DNA of 15,406 nucleotides, taken from positions 1 to 15,406 of the forward strand of contig SKYL01000029.1 of assembly GCA_007127935.1 (NCBI GenBank). The letters are read 5' to 3'. The notes below the pieces were generated by a model. The model did not search any database and was not told the origin of the DNA. It saw only the letters and a program-made list of their open reading frames with translations. Below, one piece after another: positions 5,964 to 14,002 of the stretch (position 1 is its first letter; each line of letters begins with the position of its first letter). The stretch is from Halorhodospira sp. (GTDB lineage: Bacteria; Pseudomonadota; Gammaproteobacteria; Nitrococcales; Halorhodospiraceae). Both the position numbers and the translations under genes were made by a program.

Positions 5964-7016
5964 ATGGACCACCTTCGGCTGCACGCCTTTCGTAATCTCC
6001 AACCGGTGGAGATGGAGCCGGCGTCAGGGATTAATGTTTGGCTCGGCTCCAATGGCGCCGGTAAGACGAGCCTCCTGGAGGCCATCTATTTTTTATCGCG
6101 CGCCAAGTCCTTCCGAACGCAGCAGTTGGACCGGCTTGTCCAGGACGGCGCGGATCGTGCGTGGGTTGTCGGACGTCATTGTGGCCACCAAATGGCCGTG
6201 GAGCGATCCTCGGGATCGACGCGATTACGGTTGGACGGTGCCGATCTGAGAGGCCGCGCACGTCTGGCGGAGCGCCTCCCGGTTCAACTGATCACGATTG
6301 AGCACCAGCGGTTGCTGCTCGATGGCCCCCCCATTCGCCGCGCCTTCATTGACTGGGGCGCGTTCCACGTGGAACACGATCACCACGCCACGGCACTGCG
6401 TTACCAACAGGCGTTGCAGCAACGCAATGCGTCCATCCGACAGGTGGATCGGCGTACCGTGGCGGTTTGGACCGAGACATTGAGTGCCGCTGCGGCACGT
6501 CTGGAGACCCAACGTGTGCGGTTCTTCGAACAGCTGCGGCCCCGATGGGACCGATTGATGAACTTGTGGTATCCAGATCGGGATTTAGAAGTCACCTACC
6601 AACGAGGCGCCGGAAGTGAGGCGCCTTGGCCGGAGATCCTTCACGAGGCGGCCCAAGGTGATTGGAACGCGGGCTTTACGCGGTACGGTCCCCATCGAGC
6701 CGACCTGGTAGTGACCGCCGGAGGGCGGCCGGCGCGGGAGGTCCTCTCCCGTGGGCAGCAAAAGATGGTGGTCATTGCCCTACTGCTGGCGGAGATTGAG
6801 GTCTGGATGGAGCGCGATCCACCGCCGGTGCTGCTGGTGGACGACCTTCCCGCCGAGCTGGATGCGGAGCACTTGGCCCAAGTATGGGGTGTGATGGCGG
6901 GCTACGGCATCCAGACCCATCTCACGGCCATCGATCCAACTCTGCTTCCTCAGACCCTAGGAAGCCACTCCGCCGTTCATGAGATCGTCGGAGGAAAGGT
7001 ACGGACAATGGTATAA
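5964..7016 (+). CDS. recF: DNA replication and repair protein RecF
   Basis: RecF is an SMC-like ATPase that, with RecO and RecR, loads RecA at single-stranded gaps. The 350-residue product shows FRNL near the N-terminus, Walker A GSNGAGKTS at 28-36, the ABC-type signature LSRGQQKM near residue 260, and Walker B VLLVDDLPAELD near 288-299. The start ATG lies 3 bp after the dnaN stop with AAGGG directly against it, too close for a normal ribosome-binding site. Translational coupling to dnaN is likely. The last codons contain the gyrB promoter: the stop TAA is inside its TATAAT box. Confidence 0.98.
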   Translation: MDHLRLHAFRNLQPVEMEPASGINVWLGSNGAGKTSLLEAIYFLSRAKSFRTQQLDRLVQDGADRAWVVGRHCGHQMAVERSSGSTRLRLDGADLRGRARLAERLPVQLITIEHQRLLLDGPPIRRAFIDWGAFHVEHDHHATALRYQQALQQRNASIRQVDRRTVAVWTETLSAAAARLETQRVRFFEQLRPRWDRLMNLWYPDRDLEVTYQRGAGSEAPWPEILHEAAQGDWNAGFTRYGPHRADLVVTAGGRPAREVLSRGQQKMVVIALLLAEIEVWMERDPPPVLLVDDLPAELDAEHLAQVWGVMAGYGIQTHLTAIDPTLLPQTLGSHSAVHEIVGGKVRTMV

Positions 7017-7017
7017 T
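7009..7017 (+). promoter_or_regulatory. Extended -10 promoter of gyrB
   Basis: TG-G-TATAAT: a perfect -10 hexamer (7012-7017) with the upstream TG of extended -10 promoters. The recF stop codon (7014-7016) is inside it. No good -35 box is found 16-18 bp upstream. Transcription would begin near 7024, leaving a leader of about 88 nt. Confidence 0.65.
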
Positions 7018-7035
7018 TCCCCGTTGAACCGCACC

Positions 7036-7072
7036 GGTGGCGCCATGGATCTCGGGTCCGCCGGCGCCGACC
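7036..7072 (+). repeat. Imperfect inverted repeat in the gyrB leader
   Basis: GGTGGCGCC (7036-7044) can pair with GGCGCCGACC (7063-7072), giving nine pairs with one bulged base and an 18-nt loop. No T-run follows. It lies within the predicted gyrB leader, about 40 nt before the start codon. Confidence 0.45.
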
Positions 7073-7111
7073 TGATTCTCCCGCGCCAGTGACGCCAACC
7101 GACGGAACCCC

Positions 7112-9544
7112 ATGCCCATGACCATGGAGCCAGAATCCTCCCAATACGATTCCGAGAGCATCAAAGTACTACGCGGCCTCGACGCGGTGAGAAAGCGCCC
7201 GGGTATGTACATCGGCGATACCGATGACGGCAGCGGTCTGCACCACATGGTCTTCGAGGTCCTGGACAACTCCATGGACGAGGCGTTGGCCGGGTACTGC
7301 AGCGAGATAAACGTCACGTTGCATACCGACGGGTCGGTCACCGTGGAAGACAATGGCCGCGGCATTCCGGTCGACCACCACGCCGAGGAGGGCCGTACCG
7401 CCGCCGAAGTCATCATGACGGTGCTGCACGCCGGCGGAAAGTTCGATGACAATTCCTACAAGGTGTCGGGTGGGCTGCACGGCGTCGGCGTCTCCGTGGT
7501 GAACGCCCTGTCGGAACGTTTACGGCTGGTGATCGAGCGGGAAGGCAAAGTGCATGTCCAGGAGTACCGGATGGGGGATCCGGTGGCCGACCTCAAAGCG
7601 GTCGGTGAGACGGATAAGACCGGTACCCGGATCACTTTTCTTCCCAGTACCGAGGTCTTCTCCGATACCCATTTCAGCTACGATATCCTCGCCAAGCGTT
7701 TTCGGGAGCTGTCCTTTCTCAACCCGGGGATTCGCATCTCACTGAAAGACGAGCGGACGGAGAAAGAGGATACCTTCGAGTACGCCGGCGGCATCAGCGC
7801 CTTTGTGGAGCATCTCAACCGCAACAAGACACCGTTGCACCCGACGGTCTTCCACTTCAGCGCCTGGCGGGACGACATCGGCGTCGACATCGCCATGCAG
7901 TGGAACGATTCGTACCAGGAGAATATCTTCTGCTTCACCAACAACATCCCGCAGAAGGACGGCGGCACCCATCTCTCCGGTTTTCGCGGCGCCCTGACGC
8001 GCACCGTCAACGGGTACCTGGAGCGCGAGGGGTATCTGCGCAAGGTCAAGACCACCCCCACCGGTGACGATGTGCGCGAAGGCCTCACGTCGGTGTTGTC
8101 CATCAAGGCGCCCGACCCTAAGTTCTCGTCCCAGACCAAGGACAAGCTCGTCTCCTCCGACGTCAAGCCGGTGGTGGAGTCCCTGTTGGCCGAGCAGCTA
8201 CAGACCTTCCTGGATGAACACCCCGCCGAGGCCAAGGCGATCGCCGAGCGGGTAATCCAGGCCTCCCGCGCCCGCGAGGCCGCGCGCAAGGCCCGGGAGA
8301 TGACCCGCCGGAAGGGGGCGCTGGATATCGCCGGTCTGCCCGGAAAACTGGCCGATTGCCAGGAGCGCGACCCCGCGCTCTCGGAACTCTACCTGGTGGA
8401 GGGCGACTCTGCCGGCGGTTCGGCGAAGCAGGGCCGGGATCGGCGCACCCAAGCGATCCTGCCGCTGAAGGGCAAGATCCTCAATGTCGAGAAGGCCCGG
8501 TTCGACAAGATGCTCTCCTCCGCCGAGGTCGGCACCTTGATCACCGCGCTGGGCTGTGGCATCGGCCGGGACGACTTCGATCCGGACCGGGCGCGCTACC
8601 ACCGGATCATCATCATGACCGACGCCGACGTCGACGGCTCCCATATCCGCACCTTGCTGCTGACTTTCTTCTATCGCCAGATGCGTGTTTTGGTGGAGCG
8701 GGGCTACGTCTATATCGCCCAGCCGCCGCTATACAAGGTCAAGCGGGGTAAGCAGGAGCACTACGTTAAGGACGAGGAGGAGCTGACCGAGTACTTGCTG
8801 GAGATCGCCCTGGAGAACGCCGCGCTCATCCCGGCGGACGGCGCCGGGCCGATCCAGGGCGAGGCGCTGGCGCGCCTTGTACGGCGGTACTTCGAAGCGG
8901 TGGAACTGATCGCGCATATCGCCCGCCGCTGGGACCCGGAGATCTTGTCCCAAATGACCATCCTCCCTCCCCGGGAGCAGGATGACATCACCGATCCCGA
9001 CGTGATGGAGCAATGGTTCCAGCGTCTCATCACGCTGCTCAATGAGCGTGCCGCCGCTGGAACGCAGTATCAGTTGACGTTGCACCGAGGTCCGGACGGT
9101 GGTTTCCAGGAGGCGGTGGTGACCCGCAGGCTGCACGGAATCCATCAGCCTTTTGTCTTCAATCCGCAGTTCTTCCTTTCGTCGGAGTACGAAACCATCA
9201 AGGCGTTGGCCACCCTGCTGGACGGATTGATCGACGAAGGCGCCGAGGTGAGGCGCGGGGAACGGCGGAGGCCGGTTGCTTCCTTGGAAGAGACGGTGAG
9301 TTGGCTGATGGACGAGGCGCGCCGCGGGCAGAACATCCAGCGCTATAAGGGCCTCGGTGAGATGAACCCGGATCAGCTCTGGGAGACGACCATGAATCCG
9401 GAGACGCGGCGCCTGCTGCGCGTGACCATTGAGGACGCGGTGGCGGCGGACGAGATCTTCACCACGCTGATGGGCGACCACGTGGAGCCGCGCCGCGAGT
9501 TCATCGAGCGGAACGCGTTGGCGGTGGCGAACCTCGACGTGTGA
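7112..9544 (+). CDS. gyrB: DNA gyrase subunit B
   Basis: GyrB is the ATPase and Toprim subunit of gyrase, which introduces negative supercoils with GyrA. The 810-residue product has the GHKL ATPase start (SIKVLRGLDAVRKRPGMYIG at 17-36, then EVLDNSMDEALAGY). The Toprim motifs are EGDSAGGSAKQGRDRRTQA near 430 and DADVDGSHIRTLLLTFFYRQ near 503. The C-terminal signature is QRYKGLGEMNP near 743. The length is that of gammaproteobacterial GyrB, which carries an insert of roughly 170 residues in the Toprim half. Three in-frame ATGs lie within five codons at the start (7112, 7118, 7124); I kept the first. The 3' end overlaps the convergent plsC by 44 bp. Confidence 0.98.
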   Translation: MPMTMEPESSQYDSESIKVLRGLDAVRKRPGMYIGDTDDGSGLHHMVFEVLDNSMDEALAGYCSEINVTLHTDGSVTVEDNGRGIPVDHHAEEGRTAAEVIMTVLHAGGKFDDNSYKVSGGLHGVGVSVVNALSERLRLVIEREGKVHVQEYRMGDPVADLKAVGETDKTGTRITFLPSTEVFSDTHFSYDILAKRFRELSFLNPGIRISLKDERTEKEDTFEYAGGISAFVEHLNRNKTPLHPTVFHFSAWRDDIGVDIAMQWNDSYQENIFCFTNNIPQKDGGTHLSGFRGALTRTVNGYLEREGYLRKVKTTPTGDDVREGLTSVLSIKAPDPKFSSQTKDKLVSSDVKPVVESLLAEQLQTFLDEHPAEAKAIAERVIQASRAREAARKAREMTRRKGALDIAGLPGKLADCQERDPALSELYLVEGDSAGGSAKQGRDRRTQAILPLKGKILNVEKARFDKMLSSAEVGTLITALGCGIGRDDFDPDRARYHRIIIMTDADVDGSHIRTLLLTFFYRQMRVLVERGYVYIAQPPLYKVKRGKQEHYVKDEEELTEYLLEIALENAALIPADGAGPIQGEALARLVRRYFEAVELIAHIARRWDPEILSQMTILPPREQDDITDPDVMEQWFQRLITLLNERAAAGTQYQLTLHRGPDGGFQEAVVTRRLHGIHQPFVFNPQFFLSSEYETIKALATLLDGLIDEGAEVRRGERRRPVASLEETVSWLMDEARRGQNIQRYKGLGEMNPDQLWETTMNPETRRLLRVTIEDAVAADEIFTTLMGDHVEPRREFIERNALAVANLDV

Positions 9545-10265
9545 TCTCCGCCATCCGCGCCTCGATCCACGTCTCCACTTCGCGGGTAACGTCGTCGGCG
9601 CGGCGCCCAGCCGTGGCGATGGGGGGTCCGATGATCACGCGGATGGTGCCGGGGCGCCGCAGCAGGCTGCGCCGCGCCCAGTACTCACCCGCGTTGTGGG
9701 CCACCGGAATGACCGGGCAGCCGGCGGCGATGGCCAACGAGGCGCCGCCGCTGCGATAGCGGCCCCGCTGCCCGGGCGGCATGCGGGTCCCCTCCGGGAA
9801 GACCACCACCCAACGGCCCGCCTGTAGCCGCAGTATCCCCTGCTCCAGCACCTGCTGCCGGGCGTTGCCTCCGGCGGAGCGTTGGATGGCAATGGGCTCC
9901 AACCGCTTCAACCCCCACCCAAAAAACGGGATATAGAGCAGCTCCCGCTTCAGTACCCACGTTTGCGGCGAGAACCAGCGCAATAAGGCCAGCGTCTCCC
10001 ACGCCGACTGGTGCTTCGCCATCACCACCGCCACCTCGGAAGAGGAGATATGCTCCAAACCCTCCACTTGCGCACGGAGCCCGCAGAGCCATTCCGCACT
10101 CCGAATCACCACGTGGCCCCAACTGGCGATGACGGGATAGCGGACGGAGAACGGAAAGGGGTAGAGCAGCAGTGCAATCACCGCCCAAATGGGTATGGTG
10201 ACCACCATCAGCAAGAAGTGAAGGAGGCTGCCGGCCCACTGCACCGGCGCCGGTCTAGCGGCCAT
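9501..10265 (-). CDS. plsC: 1-acyl-sn-glycerol-3-phosphate acyltransferase (PlsC family)
   Basis: Enzymes of this family acylate lysophosphatidic acid at the inner membrane to give phosphatidic acid. The 254-residue product begins MAARPAPVQWAGSLLHFLLM, has a hydrophobic membrane segment at about residues 12-40 and shows the catalytic block KHQSAWET. This is HX4E rather than the more common HX4D. It also has the phosphate-binding motif FPEGTR and GCPVIPVAHNAGEYW. I chose ATG at 10265: it has AGGGGA seven bases upstream and overlaps the gmhB stop by 11 bp. The open frame extends to 10424 without family similarity. In Pseudomonas an acyltransferase holds the same place next to gyrB, so orthology is likely. 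Which acyl donor and lysolipid it prefers cannot be told. Confidence 0.92.
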   Translation of the reverse strand: MAARPAPVQWAGSLLHFLLMVVTIPIWAVIALLLYPFPFSVRYPVIASWGHVVIRSAEWLCGLRAQVEGLEHISSSEVAVVMAKHQSAWETLALLRWFSPQTWVLKRELLYIPFFGWGLKRLEPIAIQRSAGGNARQQVLEQGILRLQAGRWVVVFPEGTRMPPGQRGRYRSGGASLAIAAGCPVIPVAHNAGEYWARRSLLRRPGTIRVIIGPPIATAGRRADDVTREVETWIEARMAEITRRGSPPPTRSAR

Positions 10266-10800
10266 TGCGGTCCCCTCGGCACAGGGCGTCCACGGCGCTG
10301 GCCAGGTCAGAGAAAACCTCGACGCCACCGCCGTCCCGTTCCCGGGTTTCACGCCCCTTGCCAGTGAGTACCAGGATTGGCCGGGCCCCGACGCGCCGGG
10401 CCGCTTCCAGATCCCTGGGGGCATCGCCGATGACGGGCACGCCTTCCAACGGTGCGCCGAAGTGGCGGCCGATGGCTTCCAACAAACCGGGTTTTGGTTT
10501 GCGGCACGGGCAGCCGGCTTCCGGCGTGTGCGGGCAGTAGGCGATGTGGTCGATCCGTCCGCCGTGCTCCGCGGCGCCGCGCTCCATCTTGGCGTGCATG
10601 GCGGCCAGGGTCTCTTCGTCGTAGTAGCCCCGCCCCACCCCGGACTGGTTGGTGGCCACAGCCACGGTCCACCCTTCCCGGGTTAGGCGCCCGATGGCCT
10701 CGAGGCTGCCGGGAAGCGGAATCCACTCCTCCGGAGAGCGGATATAGTTCGGCGAGTCTACATTGATGACGCCGTCCCGATCGAGAATGATCAACCGCAT
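10255..10800 (-). CDS. gmhB: D-glycero-beta-D-manno-heptose-1,7-bisphosphate 7-phosphatase
   Basis: GmhB removes the C7 phosphate of heptose bisphosphate in ADP-heptose synthesis, which feeds the LPS inner core. The 181-residue HAD-family product starts MRLIILDRDGVIN with the catalytic Asp pair D7/D9. It has the family marker RSPEEWIPLPGS at 21-32, NQSGVGRGYY at 51-60, a zinc-loop pattern C89-x-H91...C97-x-C99, KPKPG, and GDAPRDLEAA at 125-134 for magnesium. I chose ATG at 10800, which matches the family start and has GGGG just upstream. An ATG four codons earlier (10812) is also possible. The gene lies 17 bp after glyS (5 bp if the earlier start is used) and overlaps plsC, so it belongs to the glyQ operon. 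Confidence 0.94.
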   Translation of the reverse strand: MRLIILDRDGVINVDSPNYIRSPEEWIPLPGSLEAIGRLTREGWTVAVATNQSGVGRGYYDEETLAAMHAKMERGAAEHGGRIDHIAYCPHTPEAGCPCRKPKPGLLEAIGRHFGAPLEGVPVIGDAPRDLEAARRVGARPILVLTGKGRETRERDGGGVEVFSDLASAVDALCRGDRNGR

Positions 10801-10817
10801 GCCGAACCCCATGAAGA

Positions 10818-12905
10818 CTACCGATTAACGGGCAGGCGGGAGATATCGGCGACCCCGTTGAACGCGGTGCGCAGCGCCGCCAGCAACCGGAGGCGCCGGT
10901 TCCGCACCGCTTCGTCCTCGTCCATCACCAACACCTCGTCGAAAAAGCGATCGACCTCGGGACGCAGGCGCGCCAAGCGAGAGAGCGCGGCACCATACTC
11001 CTGCCGTTGAATGGCGGGTTCGGCTTCTCCCCAGGCGTTCTGTAGGCCGGCGGCCAGCGCCCGTTCCGCTTCCTCCCCTTCCGTCACCATCTCGGCGGGG
11101 GATACGTCGCCGATCTCCCCGGCCTTGCGCAGGATGTTGGTGATCCGTTTGTGGGCCGAGGCCAACGCCAAGGCGTCCTCCTTGTCGTGGAAATCGTGGC
11201 AGGCGGTGATCCGCAGATGAAAGTCGAGGGGGTGCGCCCCGCCCAATGCGGCCACCGCATCGAAAACCTCGGGGCGCACGCCTTGTTCCAGGTAGTAGTG
11301 GCGGAGTCGTTCAAGGCAGAACGCCACCGCCGGTTCAACGCTCTCGGCGGCCTTCATGCCTTGCTCTTCCAACGCCTCGGCCGCGGCGTGGAGCAGTTCC
11401 CGCAAATCCACATCCCGGCGGCCTTCGATCAGGCAGCGCACCAGCCCCAGCGCCGCGCGCCGCAGTCCGAACGGGTCCTTGTCGCCGGTGGGCGCCCCGT
11501 CCGCGGAGAAGATTCCCACTAGCAAATCCGCACGGTCGGCCACCGCCACGGCCAGCCCCTCGGGGGTCGGCGGCAGGGCATCACCAGAAAAGGCGGGTTG
11601 GTAGTGTCCGGCGATGGCGGCGGCCACGGCCTCCCCTTCTCCGGACTCCCGGGCGTAATACCCGCCCATTACCCCCTGCAGTTCGGGAAACTCACCCACC
11701 ATCTCGGTGAGCAGATCGCACTTGCAGAGCCAACCGGCGCGTTCGGAAGCGCCGTCATCGGCCCCCAGGGCCACGGCCCAACGACGGGCCAATGCGCCGA
11801 TGCGCGCGCTGCGCTGATAGAGGCTGCCGAGCCGCCGATGAAAAACCATCTCGCGCAATCCGTCCAGGCGGTCGGCGAGCGCCGTCTTGCGGTCTTGATT
11901 CCAAAAGAACTCGGCATCGGCCAACCGCGGACGAATGACCCGCTCATTCCCCCGGCGTACCTCGTCCGGGGCGCGGCTCTCGATATTCGCTACAGCGACA
12001 AACGTCGGCAGCAAACGCCCATCGCCGTCGGTGACGGGAAAACACCGCTGATGGCCCCGCATACTGGAGATCAAAGCTTCGGATGGTACGTGGAGAAAAG
12101 CGGGGTCAAAACCACCGTGCAATGCCACCGGCCACTCCACCAGCGCGGTGACTTCATCCAACAGCGCCTCGTCCGCCAGCGGCTGCCCTCCGGCCTCCGC
12201 GGCGGCGGCGGTCACCGCGCGGTTCACGCGTTGCCGGCGGAAACCGAAGTCGACGAGGACCCGGCCCCGTTCCTCCAACACGGATTCGTACCGTTCCGGG
12301 TTTTCCACGGCAAGCGGCCCGGGCGCGTGGAAGCGGTGCCCCCGGGTCTCACGCCCCGTGGGAATCCCAAGGATCTCGCCGTCCACCACCTGGTCACCCA
12401 GCAGAAGCACGACCCAGTGGATCGGCCGGATAAAGACCACCTCGCCGGAGCCCCAGCGCATGCGCTTGGGAATGGGCAGCCGATGCAACGCGCCCTCAAT
12501 GCAGCCGGGAATCAACGCACCGGCGGCTTGGCCGGACTCGACGCCACGCCACCGAAGGCGGGCGCCCTTGTCGGTCTCCACGGTCTCCAGGGCATCCAGC
12601 TCAACCCCGCAGGAGCGGGCAAAGCCGAGCGCGGCGGGCTTCGGCGCGCCTTGCTCGTCAAACGCCGCCTCCACCTTCGGCCCGAGCCGCTCGACGGCCT
12701 GATCGGGTTGCCGCTCGGCAACCCCCTCGATGCGCACCGCCAGCCGTCGCGGCGTGGCAAACGCCTGTGCCGCACCGGGCGCCAACCGGGCCTCCTCCAG
12801 CGCCCCATGGAGGCCGTCCCGGAACGCCTCCATCAACCGCCGCAGCGCCTTGGGCGGCAGCTCCGCGGTGCCGATCTCCACCAGCAGGGTCTTGCGATCA
12901 GCCAT
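10818..12905 (-). CDS. glyS: Glycyl-tRNA synthetase beta subunit
   Basis: GlyS is the large subunit of the bacterial alpha2beta2 glycyl-tRNA synthetase; it recognises tRNA-Gly. The 695-residue product (689 in E. coli) begins MADRKTLLVEIGTAELPPKA. It has SMRGHQRCFPV near residue 278, GVMGGYYA in the middle and the signature LVGIFSADGAPTGDKDPFGL near 456-476. The usual GTEELP near the N-terminus reads GTAELP here. Its ATG overlaps the glyQ stop by 8 bp (ATGGCTGA), the normal sign of coupled synthesis of the two subunits. Confidence 0.98.
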   Translation of the reverse strand: MADRKTLLVEIGTAELPPKALRRLMEAFRDGLHGALEEARLAPGAAQAFATPRRLAVRIEGVAERQPDQAVERLGPKVEAAFDEQGAPKPAALGFARSCGVELDALETVETDKGARLRWRGVESGQAAGALIPGCIEGALHRLPIPKRMRWGSGEVVFIRPIHWVVLLLGDQVVDGEILGIPTGRETRGHRFHAPGPLAVENPERYESVLEERGRVLVDFGFRRQRVNRAVTAAAAEAGGQPLADEALLDEVTALVEWPVALHGGFDPAFLHVPSEALISSMRGHQRCFPVTDGDGRLLPTFVAVANIESRAPDEVRRGNERVIRPRLADAEFFWNQDRKTALADRLDGLREMVFHRRLGSLYQRSARIGALARRWAVALGADDGASERAGWLCKCDLLTEMVGEFPELQGVMGGYYARESGEGEAVAAAIAGHYQPAFSGDALPPTPEGLAVAVADRADLLVGIFSADGAPTGDKDPFGLRRAALGLVRCLIEGRRDVDLRELLHAAAEALEEQGMKAAESVEPAVAFCLERLRHYYLEQGVRPEVFDAVAALGGAHPLDFHLRITACHDFHDKEDALALASAHKRITNILRKAGEIGDVSPAEMVTEGEEAERALAAGLQNAWGEAEPAIQRQEYGAALSRLARLRPEVDRFFDEVLVMDEDEAVRNRRLRLLAALRTAFNGVADISRLPVNR

Positions 12906-13809
12906 GTTGGGTCTCCCCCTTGACCAGCGGAAAACCGAGCGCTTCCCGGGCGGCGTAGTAGGCTTCGGCCACGGCGCGGGCCAGATTGCGCACGCGGAGG
13001 ATGTAGCCCTGGCGCTCGGTTACCGAAATCGCCCCCCGGGCGTCGAGCAGGTTGAAGGTGTGGGACGCCTTGAGCACCTGTTCATAGGCGGGCAGTGGAA
13101 GCCCGGCCTCCACCAGCTTGCGGCACTCCCCCTCGTGGTGGGTGAACGCCTCCTTCAGCCACGCCACCGAGGCGTGCTCAAAGTTGTACGCCGACTGCTC
13201 CCGCTCGTTCTGCAAGAAGACATCGCCGTAATAGACCGGCCCGGCATCGGTGTGGCTCCAGACCAGGTCGAAGACGCTCTCCACGTCTTGGATATACATC
13301 GCGATGCGCTCCAAGCCGTAGGTGATCTCGCCCATCACGGGCCGGCAATCCAGCCCCCCGACCTGCTGAAAATAAGTGAACTGGGTGATCTCCATGCCGT
13401 TGAGCCAAACTTCCCACCCGAGGCCCCAGGCGCCCAGCGTCGGCGACTCCCAATCGTCTTCGACGAAGCGGATGTCGTGAACCAGCGGGTCGATGCCCAG
13501 GTACTCCAGGGAGCGCAGATAGCGATCCTGAAAGTCGTCCGGAGACGGCTTGAGGACCACTTGGAACTGGTAGTAGTGCTGCAGGCGGTTGGGGTTCTCG
13601 CCGTAGCGCCCGTCGGTGGGTCGCCGTGACGGCTGCACGTAAGCGGCGTGCCACGGTTCGGGTCCGATGGCGCGGAGGAACGTGGCGGGATGGAAGGTGC
13701 CAGCCCCCACCTCCATGTCCAACGGTTGGAGCACCACACAGCCGTTGTCGGCCCAGAACTGTTGGAGAGCGAGGATCAGTTGTTGAAAGTCGAGGGGCCG
13801 CTGCGACAC
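12898..13809 (-). CDS. glyQ: Glycyl-tRNA synthetase alpha subunit
   Basis: GlyQ carries the class II catalytic core that activates glycine and charges tRNA-Gly. The 303-residue product equals the E. coli length and shows VLQPLDMEVGAGTFHPATFL, YVQPSRRPTDGRYGENPNRL, LGAWGLGWEVWLNGMEITQF and EITYGLERIAMYIQ. The start is GTG at 13809-13807, with a strong GGGAGGAGAAGAGC ribosome-binding sequence just upstream. The open frame continues to 13923, but that extension lacks similarity and spans the promoter. It is the first gene of glyQ-glyS-gmhB-plsC. Confidence 0.98.
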   Translation of the reverse strand: MSQRPLDFQQLILALQQFWADNGCVVLQPLDMEVGAGTFHPATFLRAIGPEPWHAAYVQPSRRPTDGRYGENPNRLQHYYQFQVVLKPSPDDFQDRYLRSLEYLGIDPLVHDIRFVEDDWESPTLGAWGLGWEVWLNGMEITQFTYFQQVGGLDCRPVMGEITYGLERIAMYIQDVESVFDLVWSHTDAGPVYYGDVFLQNEREQSAYNFEHASVAWLKEAFTHHEGECRKLVEAGLPLPAYEQVLKASHTFNLLDARGAISVTERQGYILRVRNLARAVAEAYYAAREALGFPLVKGETQHG

Positions 13810-13893
13810 GCTCTTCTCCTCCCGCTGCGACGATGAACGGGCGCCGGTCTGCCGCCGGGCCCACCGTGACGCTGGATGGCGATCAAACGGCGC

Positions 13894-13922
13894 AGTATAT
13901 CGGTACGGGGGGCCAATGTGCA
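13894..13922 (-). promoter_or_regulatory. Candidate promoter of the glyQ operon
   Basis: Reading leftward, TGCACA (13922-13917, 4 of 6 to -35), a 17-bp spacer and TATACT (13899-13894, 5 of 6 to -10). Transcription would start near 13887, giving a leader of about 78 nt before the GTG of glyQ. I see no T-box or other leader RNA. Confidence 0.55.
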
Positions 13923-13962
13923 CGGACGCGGGTGGTCAGCTGCAAGTCCATGCCGCAGGGTT

Positions 13963-13971
13963 TGCTAGAAT
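13963..13971 (+). promoter_or_regulatory. Extended -10 promoter of the PP-loop/TusA gene pair
   Basis: TG-C-TAGAAT (-10 at 13966-13971, 5 of 6) with the extended TG and no clear -35. Transcription would start near 13978, about 25 nt before the ATG at 14003. This supports that ATG over the upstream in-frame GTG at 13916. The promoter is divergent from that of glyQ, about 40 bp away. Confidence 0.5.
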
Positions 13972-14002
13972 GCTCCGTCCACTTGAACCCCCCAGAGTGC
14001 CC

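Noticed and set aside
4722..6002. 426-residue minus-strand open frame opposite dnaN
   Set aside because: Shadow of dnaN with no recognisable domain and no plausible start context; similar frames lie opposite dnaA (3404-4561), glyS (11598-12923) and the PP-loop gene (13883-15031).
9959..10040. HX4E in PlsC as a catalytic defect
   Set aside because: KHQSAWET-type blocks occur, from memory, in many functional bacterial acyltransferases; FPEGTR and the remaining motifs are intact.
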